Of a stretch of 64,000 nt of DNA, positions 33,844-44,799 are shown one piece after another; the first letter of the stretch is position 1, and every line of letters begins with the position of its first letter. The position numbers were made by a program, and so were the translations under genes. The notes below the pieces were generated by a model. It was not told the DNA's origin and did no database searches. It was given only the letters and a program-made list of their open reading frames with translations. Origin of the DNA: Phaffia rhodozyma (lineage: Eukaryota; Basidiomycota; Tremellomycetes; Cystofilobasidiales; Mrakiaceae); the NCBI GenBank assembly GCA_014706385.1, contig JACGZH010000003.1, positions 1,443,501 through 1,507,500 on the forward strand. Reading direction: 5' to 3'.

Positions 33844-34544
33844 TCCCTTGACCGACACGTCTTGCCATCCCTTCTTTATCCATTCTTCTTTTGTTCTGAT
33901 TAAAAGCATAGAGACAGCCTTCATACATAGTCTTTATTGGGCTCACTTTGGCCCACCATCCTTCGTTTCTCTTTCCTTCCTCGCCCTTCCACCTTATCTC
34001 AACCCACCAACTATTCCTTCTTCCCGCCTTCACAATCATCTCTTCTGATCTGGCCGCTAATCTCCTTATGATGAATCCTCTCAACTCTTTCGTCCTTCTG
34101 CCTAGCAGAGCGTGGCGCTCTTATCATCTTGCGTCGTGGCTTATCGATTGCTTCCTCTACCTCTACCTCTACTCCTTACCTCCACTCAGCCATTCTCTTT
34201 TGTAACTTTTTCCTTTTCCGTATCTTATATCTCTTATCTCTTTTTTTCTTCCTTACTTTATTCTCTGATTGTAGGGCCAAAGCGACCAACATGTTCCAGT
34301 GACTTGTGGCACTTTGAAAAAAAATTGTTTCTATCAACTTCAGAGTTTAGCCACACGTTCAACTGGTCAAATCAGCATGCGTTGAACAGCCAAGCGAGCC
34401 GTGAAGGACGAAAGGGCTCTATGAATGCGTCAGGAGCCACGCACAGAAAACAGAGGGAAACCGAGAAGACAAGGGGGGAGGGGAGGGGAGGTAAGGTGAT
34501 GTCGTCTTGCTACTTTCGGAAAACAACAAGAAACAATCGAAACC
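33844..34544. other. Convergent spacer, TIM23 / DPB4
   Basis: This is a 701-bp interval between two gene ends. It is pyrimidine-rich on the plus strand up to about 34280, as expected of 3' UTRs. No supported gene or marked repeat was seen. Confidence 0.35.
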
Positions 34545-35869
34545 TTAGACATCCTCCATAGGTTGATCCTCTTCCCCATGAGTTACATCGCCTTCACCTT
34601 CTTCATCACCTTCCTTGATCTCGTCCTCCTCCTCTTCAGCGTCCTCCTCATCTTCTGGCTCGTCTTCCTCTTCATCCTCCACCTCTTGATCCATCTTTTC
34701 GTCCTCCTCGTCATCATCATCATCTAGTTCATCCACTTCGGCAGAGTTGTTCTCTACTGGTGAACCAGAAGGCACAGGCGAACCGGAAGGTGCATCGGAG
34801 ACTGCCTTCTTTGCCACGGTCGTCGACTTGGAAGGTCTTGGCTTTTTCGGGACCGCTCGATATGCTGTCATTAGGTTTAGAGAAATGCACGCACACACAT
34901 ATGTGTGAGAAAGAGAGTTAGCAAACAGACACAGTAAAGAGAAAAGTTGGAACAAATAAGTCAAAAAGACTATTTAAGAAAAAAAAAAACTGAGATTAAG
35001 AAGGATAAGACAACAACAAACCTTCGAGTTCCCGTTCGAGTTCTTCCGATAACTCTTCTGGGTAGAAACCAGTCGAGTCAAGCGCGTTCAACACATCTGC
35101 AGCAGAGATAGTCTTGACCCCACGAGCGGTGGATAATTCATGGGCGCTACAAAGGAACAGAAATATATTCGTTATTGTCAACCATTCGATCGGCTTCAAG
35201 CGAGCGAGCGAATGGAAAGGGGTGAAGAGAGTTTAAAAACGAAAGAAACGAACGTTGAAGCTAGAGAATGTTTCCCATACATCAAACAATCGCACGCAGG
35301 CCAGGATATCAGGTACCAATCAAAGGATTATTTCGTCTACCCTCCGCGATTGATATATACAGAGAAACTACGGACGAACCTAAATAGTTGATGAATACGG
35401 TAGCCGATTTACTGATCCCAGACATGGCATCCTTCTGAATCTTTACTGACGGCGGTAGCTGTACACGGTTCCGATCCAATGTGACGATGAGCAAACATCG
35501 ACAAACAGCTTATCAGCAGACGTATCGCATACACCGTCAACCGACAAGACGATACACAGGCTGAGCGATAAAGAACCGATGAGAACAAACATCTTCCTTA
35601 GCTACTCGAGTCAAAATGCTTCGTTGAAGTTCATAATTTTCTGCAATATCATCCAACAAAGGCGACCAACGATACCAGAGAAAGAAACAGATAGTTTAGA
35701 AGGTAAGTTTACTTGTTTCCATAAGAAGCCGACGTACTGTAGATTTCTCAGCACTTTCTTTCCACCAGAAACGAAGGGAAGAGAAAAACCAACCGATTCC
35801 ATTATTTATCTCCTCATATTGCTGCTGTTGAGCGACAGCAGCAGCGTTCGCTTGCTCTTTGCGGGCCAT
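34545..35869 (-). CDS. DPB4: Histone-fold subunit of DNA polymerase epsilon (Dpb4/POLE3)
   Basis: This NF-YB-type histone-fold protein pairs with Dpb3 in DNA polymerase epsilon and, in many eukaryotes, in an ISWI/CHRAC remodeller. ATG 35869 gives MARKEQANAAAVAQQQQYEE. The next exons read YELQRSILTRVAKED, LPPSVKIQKDAMSGISKSAT with VFINYLG, AHELSTARGVKTISAADVLN with ALDSTGFYPEELSEELERELE, and a last exon with an SKSTTVAKK-type basic segment and a very acidic tail (34560-34740) to the stop at 34545. The VFINYL element and the SAADVLNAL helix are typical of Dpb4/POLE3. NC2-beta, the nearest alternative, lacks this acidic tail arrangement. Joins checked at three introns keep frame. Confidence 0.84.
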
Positions 35870-36157
35870 GTTTGATGAGATGATATGGTAAGTAAGTGAG
35901 CTGAAGAGAACTAAGAACTAATAGACGCGTCGCGTAGCTTAGTTAAAATTACCTATGTCCATACGCGATATTCATTTATATAAGTTGCCCGGCTATCTAC
36001 TTTGCCGGTTGGCTGAGCGAGTGAACGCTTCTTGAGCTCTAGGATCTCATCAGCAACCATCGTTGACCATCGACCATCAACCATCAATCATCAACCATAA
36101 ACCTTCGAGCTTTATTAGTCTTATTCAAAAAAAACAACTCAGGATATATAACACAGA
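35870..36157. promoter_or_regulatory. Divergent promoter, DPB4 / peroxisomal carrier, with ACCATCA repeats
   Basis: This is a 288-bp head-to-head region. Around 36050-36105 the plus strand has a run of imperfect 7-bp repeats of the form ACCATCA/ACCATCG (about seven units). An AT-rich part (35940-35990) could hold core promoter elements. Confidence 0.5.
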
Positions 36158-38046
36158 ATGAGCGAGTCCGTGTGAGTGCCGGATGGTTATATGTTGTCAA
36201 CGCTCCACTTTCAGATATCATCATGCAGAGTTGTGCAACCGAACCGAAGTTTACTAGTAATGAACACTAAGGAAGCTGACTGAAATGTATGGGAATCTGG
36301 GATTCATAGAATTCAATCTCTGGCAGGATCTGTAGCCGGGATGGGTGCCCTCGTTAGTGATGAATACATTCATCTATCGTTCACTTTAGTGACCGAACTG
36401 ATTTGTTGATATCTGTGGTGATTCAATAATGAAAAGTGCATTACCTATCCTTTAGTCGTTGCCTCTACCCGGGATGCTGTCACAGAGAAGGCCAAATCCA
36501 AAGAGGTTGAGGGGCTCAATAGACTGGTGAGCTTCATTGTCATGTTGACATCAAGCAGATCTTGATCTCTGATCCTGAACATCTTCTTTGCTTCAACATA
36601 TCAAAATTTCTTCTCTTTAATCTGAATGGAAAACTCAGAAATCAATCACTGAGAAATCGACGATCGTTCGAATTTTCGAACAAGAGGGCGTATCCGGGCT
36701 CTATTCTGGACTATCTTCTTCTCTCTTTGGAATCGGAGTGACCAACGCGGTATACTGTGAGATTTCTTTTTTCCCCTAATGAATCGTCTTCATGATTGAT
36801 TTGAATTCTGACTTGTTCGTACATCACGAGGAACAAGACTTCGCCTATTCTTTATCTTCTGAGTCTGCTCGGAAGAGGAATGGAGGGAACCTCAGTGTTG
36901 GACAGAGCATATTGGCAGGTGTGATTGCCGGTACGTTGCTCTTGTCCTTGTTTGTTGTATCCTGCATTTGCCTTTCGAGACATCAAGTTGTTGGCGGTCT
37001 TCTTGTAAATACTCATTTCATCACTATTTCCATTCTTGGACGGATCAACAGGAACCGCTACGACTGTGGTAACCAACCCACTCTGGGTCATCCGTTCGTC
37101 CTTTGGTGTTCGGTTCTTCTACGTCGTTCCTCCAAACTGACAGTCTGTCTTCTTCGTTAAATCAAATGGAAACTGCACAACTTCAGAGACACACCAGTCG
37201 ACCTACACTCACCTCCATCCCAACTCGCCCTCGCCCTCCATTCCAAAATCTGTCAAGGATATTCTGGCCGAGAGTGGCCCAGAGGGTTTCTGGCGAGGTA
37301 TCAAGGCTGCTCTTGTGCTGGTTATCAACCCCGTACTTCAAGTACGTCGCTAGTTCAGTAGTTTTGTTCTTAGCAAGAAAAAGAGACTGACAATCTATGT
37401 CATGGTCCTACCCTAAAAGTATACCGCATTCGAACAGCTACAGAACTTGCTTCTGGCCGCTAGACGAAAGCGCGGAATGCCCGTTAAAAAACTTTCCGAT
37501 ATCGACATCTTTGTTCTAGGCGCGTTGGCGAAACTATGTTCGTTCAAATCATTTTACACTGACCGAGCGTTAGTTTAGATCAACACTTGGAATACTGAAC
37601 CCGAATCGTTGGTCTATACTTAGTTGCCACTTCTTTGAGCTACCCTCTGGTTCTCCTCAAGTCCCGGCTTGTACGTCTTTAAACGCTTCACATTGTCTCA
37701 TTTGCCTAGCCTCTCTGAAACTCATTGCCTATCCAACACAGCAATCAAACTCGCATGCTTACCCGTCCATCTTGTCGGCCCTGCTTCAAATCCTTGGCAA
37801 GGAGGGTGTTCAAGGTCTATACCGGGGCATGCAGGCCAAGTTGCTGCAGAGCGTCCTGACGGCAAGTTTGTTGTTTGCTGGTCAGAGGAAAGTTTACGAC
37901 ACTGTCAAACTGGTAAGTCTGCCATCTTCTTCTTTTGATTGCTATACAGACAAGTTTGAAGAGAGACTGAGGCTGATGACGACTCAATTATTTCTTCTTA
38001 TTACTCCCGGGAATGGTACATGAAGCTTCTTGCCAAGCAGGTTTAA
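36158..38046 (+). CDS. Peroxisomal adenine-nucleotide carrier, ANT1/PMP47/SLC25A17-like
   Basis: This mitochondrial-carrier-family protein probably sits in the peroxisome membrane and exchanges ATP/AMP for fatty-acid activation. A 14-nt first coding exon (MSESV) joins IQSLAGSVAGMGALVI, then VASTRDAVTEKAKSKE. It continues with IVRIFEQEGVSGLYSGLSSS and FGIGVTNAVYYFFSSESARK, then ILAGVIAGTATTVVTNPLWV, ILAESGPEGFWRGIKAALVL with VINPVLQYTAFEQL, LSYPLVLLKSRLQS, and LLQILGKEGVQGLYRGMQAK. The repeats carry the carrier motif Px[DE]xx[KR] in the variant NPLWVI and YPLVLLKSR. NPLWVI and INPVLQYTAFEQL are characteristic of the PMP47 group. The 3' end is uncertain: a small last exon ending LLAKQV at 38046 is the best reading. 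The intron near 37104-37187 was placed by phase and family length. Confidence 0.8.
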
Positions 38047-38383
38047 AATGCCATTCTCTCTTCTCCCGTAGGGTTCTAGAAGTAGAACCTGTACTTATTT
38101 GGTAAATGTTGTCTTGTGTTGGATCGTATCCGTTCTTCTTTCTTGAATGTATATCGTCATGTGCTTCGTATGTATATCTGCATTGGACCGGACATTATGA
38201 TAGAACGGCTTTGTCTGATAATGAAATAACTCCGAAATGAAGCCGCCATAAGCATAGCCAAACGAGGCGCAGCACTCCGTTTGGACGCCCTCCACCCGAG
38301 AACGCCAAATGTGAACGCTTGATATGTTCACCCTCAAACATCCATTGTACATTCACCTCTAGAAACCATCTAGTTCTTAGACT
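38047..38383. promoter_or_regulatory. Upstream region of Ap4A phosphorylase
   Basis: This 337-bp spacer lies between tandem plus-strand genes. It contains the carrier's 3' UTR and the next promoter. No distinctive element was recognised. Confidence 0.3.
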
Positions 38384-40084
38384 ATGGATCGAAAAGAAGA
38401 TTCGCTGCATGACTTGATGGGCGTGCTCCATAAAGTATATGGTCAGCCTCTTTCCAGAGATCTCCACATTCATTGATTCTCAAAGAAGCTATTGACGCTC
38501 CGTTTCTGAGTAACGAACAGACCACGGTATCAAGGTTGAAAAGATCAATATCTACGACACAGAGAAAGTAGTGGAAGTCCCTACCTGTGATGTGACCTGT
38601 TCGTATCCCTTCAAAGTTTATCATTGCGTTTCCATACATGTTCTGATGTGGACACGGCATCGTTTAAAACAGATAGGATTCATGTAATCCCCTCTCTCTC
38701 AGAAAAGCCACCACCTTCGGATGAGCTGCCTGATTTAAGATCAAAACCAGACGAAGATCCATTTGCGGAGCCTTTTGCACCCGCCGAATTTTTAACCGAT
38801 CTAGACGAAGGCTATCACTCTTTGGTATCGTTCTCTTTTTTCTTCCCACTCCTTCCTATCGATATTCTACCCTCCCGAATGGTGGACGGTCTGACAAGTT
38901 TACCTAATCTTTCATCTGTGGTTTAATACAAACCAATCAGCTTAACAAGTTCTGCTTCCTGCCAGAGCAGTTCGTGCTAGTCTCTCATAGATGGGCCGTT
39001 CAGGCCGATCCCCTCGAAGTAGAGGATCTTTGGGCAGCCTGGAGGGTTCTCAAGGCGATGGAGAAGGCCGGGCGCAGAGGATTTGTCTTTGTCAAGTAGG
39101 TGGTTCAATCGCACGAGACACCGATGATTTGTCTACATGTACTCTACCGAGACACCCTTACTGAACCTTCGTCATGATATCTGCCGACAACAGCGTGGGG
39201 AAGCTGAGTGGAGCATCTCAGCCTCATCGGCACATTCAGGTCGTTCCGATTCCTGAAGGACAAGATCAGATGCCCATCGAAGCTCTTTCCGAGAAGGTCA
39301 AGGGCGAGTTCGAACATGCTACGCAGAGTGAGTTTTCAAGCCGCCTGCTCGTCGAATCCCCCCCCCCCTCCCGGATCCCATAGACCTAGTCGAGTCTCGC
39401 ACATTGACACATTGTCGTTTCTCCTTCCTTCTTTTCGGTCTGTTGTGTATACATTTGCGTACTCGAACAGAGCCTCACGTCCTTCCACTACCATACGTGC
39501 ATTTCTTCACCCCCTTACCCGGAACCTCGAAACATCACCAACCGGCTCCTTCAACCTCGACCGCTACTTCAAGTTCTACGCCTTCTCTCAGCTCCTCAAC
39601 ATCGTCGTCGTCGTCGTCGTCACCGTCTTCCTTGTCTACGCCTTCCGACCCCACCACGACACCCTCGCAGGAGATCACCCCGGCCACCCTTCAGGAGATC
39701 TACGAGACTCATCTCGGCCAGTTTGAGTCCCATGGAGCGCAGCCTGAATCCGAGGGTGTGAGATCCCATAATGTCTTGCTCACGCTCCGAGGGCTCCACA
39801 CGATCCCCAGGAAGAGTCGGGATGTAGAGGTACCCGTGCCAGCACATCTGAAGAATTTATTGATAAAGAAAGCAGAGGAGGAAAAGGAGAAGAAGCAGAA
39901 AGAGGAGGGTAAAGACGATGATGAGGACGACGAAGAGATCGAGATCGAAGATAAACTCAAGTTTAGTATCAACGGTCTGGGCTTTGTCGGGTATTTCTTC
40001 ATGAAGCCTGGGTGTGATCGGTTGTTGAAAGAATTCGGACTCGACAATGTTTTGAAAAGAGTCGGATACGAACGAAAAGAGTGA
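38384..40084 (+). CDS. APA2: Ap4A phosphorylase / ATP adenylyltransferase
   Basis: This GalT/HIT-superfamily enzyme cleaves diadenosine tetraphosphate with phosphate to ATP and ADP. The central exons read FLTDLDEGYHSLLNKFCFLP, EQFVLVSHRWAVQADPLEVE, DLWAAWRVLKAME and GKLSGASQPHRHIQVVPIP. The His-Arg-His-Ile-Gln triad is the HxHxQ active site. The next exons give EPHVLPLPYVHFF, then a Ser/Thr/Pro insert (about 39545-39670), then SHNVLLTLRGLHTIPRKSR and, after a strongly acidic/Lys-rich insert (about 39865-39955), INGLGFVGYFFMKPGCDRLL to the stop at 40084. The blocks are in the same order as yeast Apa1/Apa2, but both inserts are extra. The first exon from ATG 38384 (MDRKEDSLHDLMGVLHKVY) joins the second in phase near 38440/38521. 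The symbol follows the yeast family; I cannot separate Apa1 from Apa2. Confidence 0.82.
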
Positions 40085-40767
40085 ACGGATGATCTTGAGG
40101 GTAAGGGAGAGAGCGCGGGATTCTAAGAATCCCCTCCCCCGCCTCTCTCTAGCCGTCCGACTCTTGATTCAGTCGAGTTCTCGATCATAACTTTCTTCTT
40201 TTTCGTTCTGCGCACCTTTTCTTTTGTTGCTGTCTATTTGGAATCGACCCGATGGGTCGATTGGATCTATATTATTTCGGTTTCTCCATACAAGGACTTC
40301 CTTCTGTTTCTGATCTATACAAGCCTATCCAGAAATACGTGTTGTCGGCTCATGTCATGCGTTTGGACGTACTAGTGGTTTGTGGAAGGTCGTTCTGTTC
40401 AGCATTCGACTTACATCTGATCCTACATAAGATAGATTGGTAGCCGGCTTTTTGGTGTACAGAGTGTTGTGTGTAGAGAAAGAATTCGAACAGAAGGAAA
40501 AAAAAAACAACAACAACATATAATCGCACAGTATAATCTCACAGAAGAATATGAAAGAGACGTCAGGTTGGGTTGAATGTACGGTCTGATTGACTAAGGA
40601 CCATCAAGACATTCTAGAGAACATCCAACGAGCAAGACAGGCCCGAGAGATGGAAACAAAGCTTGAAGATTTTTTTTAAAAAAACCTCTCAGAACGCCTT
40701 TCCAAACTGCACTCCATCGGCTGTTTCATCTGGCAGATTCAGGCTTTGTCGTCTATTTGATACAGAA
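40085..40767. other. Convergent spacer, Ap4A phosphorylase / membrane protein A
   Basis: This is a 683-bp interval between two gene ends. It is C/T-rich just after the Ap4A gene (40120-40220) and has an A-rich run at about 40498-40520. No supported gene was found. A 63-codon open frame at 40252-40443 has no recognisable feature. Confidence 0.35.
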
Positions 40768-42022
40768 CTAAGGCGGACCAGAGCCATCGGTCAGCGGTGA
40801 AGTACGAATGCGTCCCCTCCTGCTGGATGCACCTTCGCCCATTTGACCGGCCGACAGATTATTGAAAAGACGCTGATCGGAACCTGAACGAACTCACCTA
40901 TCTTGATTTGTAGGATCGGAACCCACTTGACTAAACACTGTATCAGATCGGCTCCAGTCGGTCTGATCCGGTCCGGGAGGGGACGAACCGGTAGAATGAT
41001 AGAGATCACTCGATTGTTCAAAGTGTCCGGACGACATAGGCAGGGCGGGTGACGTATAGAACGGTGTCTCTGCCTTCGGATTGTATGCCGAGGGGACAGC
41101 AGTCATCTCTTGGATAGAAGCAAGAGGACCTGTAGGGACTGGGACTGGGAATGGCGCGACAAAGAACGACGCTCGGGATAGATCGTCTCCGTTGATGATT
41201 GAGCGGGGAAGTCTATTGTCTTTCTCGTTCCTGCCTACAGCTCGGTCGTCTTCGTCCTCCTGTGACTTGACGGCCAGAACACTATCTCGTTCCTTCAACC
41301 AAGTTCCACGTTGGTTGATGCTCAGCCAGTTGTTCTGCAACGGTAGGTCGGGTGACGTTCGCCTTTGCTGGGTTCGCCTTCGGGAACGTAAGTAGAAAAA
41401 GAGGAACACGAGGAGAACGATGATGAAAGCAATCCCGCCGACGACGCCACCGACAATAGCAGCTACCGCACTGATCGACAAGAACGATACGAAGAACCAG
41501 CCAAAGCGAAAATCAACCTATAAGGTAAGAAAAAGAGAGTGGGTGCGATCAGAGGACAGAAAGGAGAATCGATCTCACGTAGTCCCTGCAGACGAGGTTG
41601 AAGGAGGGGGAGGAAAACCAGCAGGAGGAGGAAAACCAGAAGGCGGTGGAGGCGGTGGCTGACCGGAAGGAAAAGGAAAAGGAAACTGGGAGAAACCGGA
41701 AGGTGGAGTGCCCGATGGCGCGCCTTGTGTTGGACTAATACAAGGCAGGGAAAAGAAGAGAGAACGTCAAGGTGCGAGAATGAAACGACCTTTTGTCATT
41801 CACATCGTCAACACACCTCAATAGAGACAGAGAGCGACAGAGATCACTTACGAAGGAGGAACGGCCGTTCCACTGGTAATTTCTCAAAGCAGTGGAACAC
41901 AAGGAAAAGATCAAAGATCAAGCGCAATACAATTAGTGAGTCAGCGAAATCTGTTATGCCATCGTGCACCAACAATCGAACTCAACTGACGTTTGTTGTC
42001 GCTTCAACTCGTTTGTATACAT
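40768..42022 (-). CDS. Single-pass membrane protein A of a tandem pair, family unknown
   Basis: I do not recognise this family. Five exons assemble in phase to 278 residues: 42022-41991, 41872-41852 (21 nt), 41734-41579, 41470-40898 and 40822-40768. The protein starts MYTNELKRQQT, has a short Pro/Gly/Ser/Phe-rich stretch (residues about 18-70), and then one membrane segment, VAAIVGGVVGGIAFIIVLLV plus LFFY. This is followed at once by a basic stop-transfer block, LRSRRRTQQRR, and a PLQNN motif. The rest is a Ser/Pro-rich tail that ends SPLTDGSGPP. There is no cleavable signal peptide, so the short N-terminus would face the lumen or outside and the tail the cytosol, by the positive-inside rule. 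The membrane segment recalls the Skg6/Axl2-type transmembrane domain. The neighbour at 43144-44273 is a clear paralogue. A function in cell-surface sensing is possible but not shown. Confidence 0.72.
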
Positions 42023-43143
42023 ATCGTGCGGTTCATGAAGAGGGAGAACGAAAGAAAGGGTAGAGGTAGGGAGAAAGAAGAAAGAAGGAAGAAGGAAGAG
42101 TCGATGTGTTCGATCTGGTCCCTAATCAGTGGTCAGAATCTCGAATCGAGCAAAGCGTCTTTACAGATCAACATGCAACAGAGGTCGTTGAGGAAAGGGA
42201 TACAAATAAGAAGGAAAAAAAAGGACTGGGTGCAGAGACGTGTTTGTTCATGGAAAGATAGAAAATTAGTTGTATACAGAAAAAACATGGAGCAGGAGGG
42301 AGGTTTTCCTCAGGAGACGGTAGCCAAGAAGGAAATAAACCATGACGGAGGATAAGCAGACATGAGATGCAGAGAAGCTCCCATAATGCAGTGGCTGAAA
42401 AAGTGGAGCACGGGGACGAGAAGGAGAAGGAGAACAAGAAAGACGCATCAACGAGGCCGGACCGGATGTAATCCGAGGATCTTCTATCCCCTGCTCCCAG
42501 GGTTCTCGGTTAACGATGCTACAGATCGATCGACCTGTCGATGATGGTTGCATGCCCGATGATAATTAAATATCTCGAACTGTTTCTATCTTTTAATCAA
42601 GACAAAGTATGCCGACCAAGCCTGACAGTCTCCGAGAGACCTAAGTGAACCTATCGGCACAATAATCTGCGTCTTTCTTTGTCAAGAACCAAGCAACGTG
42701 CGATGATGGAAAGGAGGTGATAAATAAGAAAAGAGCAAGTGAAGCTAGATGAGACGAATCCGAAAGAAGAAAGAAAAGCAAAGAGAGATATTGGAAAAGC
42801 ACAGATATATTAGAAGGCAAGGTGGTAGATCAAAGCAGAGAGGACTACTATATTCTAGTGGGGAGGATGTTATCAGGGATTGAATAAGCAAAAGAAAAAA
42901 GGAGGAAGAGAGAGCGCAACTGATGAAGGATCCGACAATGCCAGTTTAACCGGAAACCCTTAGAAAGATATTCGACACTGATTCTGTTCCATTGGAATGT
43001 TTCCTCTCGAAAGATAATATTCAAGAAACACAAGGGTACATAAGGACGTGTTATGTCAACCTACCCAAGAGTGAATCTATCTTCCTGCCCCCATGTGTAT
43101 GGTTGATAACAAGGAAGAAGAAGATACGTTGACTAAGAGAGAT
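42023..43143. other. Spacer between the paired membrane-protein genes
   Basis: These 1121 bp contain the promoter of membrane protein A and the 3' flank of protein B. The plus strand is A/G-rich at 42040-42110 and 42720-42900. A 95-codon minus-strand frame from ATG 42553 has no motif and no fit to the paralogue, so it is not called. Confidence 0.4.
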
Positions 43144-44273
43144 CTAGAACCCCAATGTGGTCCTCGAACTCGACCGAGGGATAGAACGGGGTGGAATGAT
43201 GGAGACAGGAGCGTAAGCTCCGAAGGGATCGTGTGCTTGCATAAGTTCGTCTGACGAAGCAGAGGAACTCAAGAGAGGGTAGATTGATTGCTCGGATCTT
43301 GATGGACGAAGAGACGATAAAGAGACCGATCCCTGAATGAGTCGGGCCGGCGCCATCGTCGAGATCGGTGGGACAGAGTAGGGCATGGGAGCCAAGGGTG
43401 GTTCTGTCAGTAGAGGAACTTCACTCGGGGTCCGAGCATGCCCACCGGTCTCTATTGATCTCAGAGTCTTTTCGCCATTCACTTCAGCCGACTTAGTCCC
43501 AAACACACTCGCCTGTGCAGGAACCATGAACATTTCGGGATGGTAGGCCGCATGTTTATTGTCCTGCAACGGCAGCTCTCTCGATGCCTGTCTGCGCCTT
43601 CGAGAACGAAAGAAAAGCGCTAGGATTATGGAGCAGATGAGAGTGAAACCTATTCCGCCAAGAACTCCACCTGCGATTGCAGCTGCCGACCTGTGCGATA
43701 GCGAGAGAGAGGAAAAAAAAGAAAAGACGTAGGCATCAGCTCATGTAGGATTTCGGGGGGGGGGGGGGGGGGGGGGTATAGAGAAGCAGCCCTCACATGC
43801 TACGAGGGGACGCATGACTGGAACTTGAGCTGAGAAGAGTAGACGTGCTAGAAGGTTCAATCGTCTCGGCCAGCGTTGAGCTTTCGTGATCGAATAGAGG
43901 AACAGAACGGGCAAGGGCAGCCATGAAAAAAATCACAGATTTAGTACCAATTTCCCTCAGGGTCCCAACTCTTCGATCTGACCTATACATCTACAAGTGG
44001 AGATAAAATCTCCAGAGAAAAAAATCTCAGAACTCACGTCGAATAAATAACATAAGTGGACGTCCTGCGTCCCTCGGCCGTAGACATTGAGCCTTCAGCA
44101 TCCAAGCCACTGTTTTCGCCCAGGACCAGCGAGAGAAAAGAAGAACGAAAGACAGACGTTCCGAAGGCCAGATATGATCTGATTAGTACAGATCTCGACA
44201 GATGGCCTCAGGATAAGAGCGACCCAAAGAAGACGTACGCTTGCTGTCTCTTGAGTTCTTCTGTCGAAATCAT
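43144..44273 (-). CDS. Single-pass membrane protein B of a tandem pair, family unknown
   Basis: This is a paralogue of the gene at 40768-42022. Four exons assemble in phase to 245 residues: 44273-44239, 44109-44038, 43880-43797 and 43690-43144. The N-terminus is MISTEELKRQQA, matching the other gene's ELKRQQ block and ending in the same intron phase. A Ser/Thr-rich linker follows (STLAETIEPSSTSTLLSSSS), then the membrane segment AAAIAGGVLGGIGFTLICSI plus ILALFF. After that come the basic block RSRRRRQASR, the PLQDN motif and a Ser/Pro-rich tail ending RTTLGF. All three introns are phase 2, as are the first four coding junctions of the paralogue. There is no signal peptide, so it is likely a signal-anchored membrane protein with a cytosolic tail. 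The function is unknown. A 22-nt poly-G tract lies in its third intron. Confidence 0.7.
43755..43776 (+). repeat. 22-nt homopolymeric G tract
   Basis: This is an uninterrupted run of 22 G on the plus strand. On the gene's sense strand it is a run of C within intron 3 of membrane protein B, close to the splice donor at 43796. Long G runs of this length are rare and can form G-quadruplexes. The exact length may be affected by sequencing. Confidence 0.95.
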
Positions 44274-44761
44274 GTGTATGTGCATGTGTGAATGTATGTA
44301 TATGTGTTCAACTAGTTTGAGAGAGATAGACAGCAAGAGAAACAAGAAAAGGATAAATCGAAAGAGAGACAGGGAGAGCAGGAGAAGGATGAGGGGGAGG
44401 TGAGCCCGACCAGCGGAAGACCCCTCGATGGAAGAAAGACCGGAGGAGAGGCTTTTTATTAGATCAACCTAAACGGAGATGAGCCGAGAAGAGAGAGACC
44501 GAAGAAAAAGGGGACAAGAATGAGTGGGGAGAGAAGCAATAGAGAGAGAGAGGGAGAGAGGGAGAGAGGGAGAGAGAAAGGACCGGAGAGAATGTATCGA
44601 ACGTAGGGAGGAAACCCTTGTTTAGCAGCATACGAGTATGTATACGAGGCAACAGGAGAAATAAACAGAATTACAAGAACGATCATCACAAGAAGCGGCC
44701 CCGTCCGAGCGGATCGACCCTGGTGGTAGCCAAGAGGGAGGATGTGAGTGTGTGAGTGGAG

Positions 44762-44799
44762 ATGTGTGTGTGTGTGTGTACGTGCGTGCGCGCGCGCGC
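44762..44799. repeat. Alternating purine-pyrimidine tract (GT then GC), Z-DNA-prone
   Basis: 38 nt alternate strictly between purine and pyrimidine, first as a TG repeat and then as a CG repeat. Such a tract is a classical candidate for left-handed DNA. It lies about 0.5 kb upstream of the membrane protein B start. Confidence 0.9.

Noticed and set aside
42266..42553. 95-codon minus-strand frame between the paired membrane-protein genes
   Set aside because: A different upstream exon (41991-42022) matches the paralogue's first exon in sequence and phase, so this frame is not needed.
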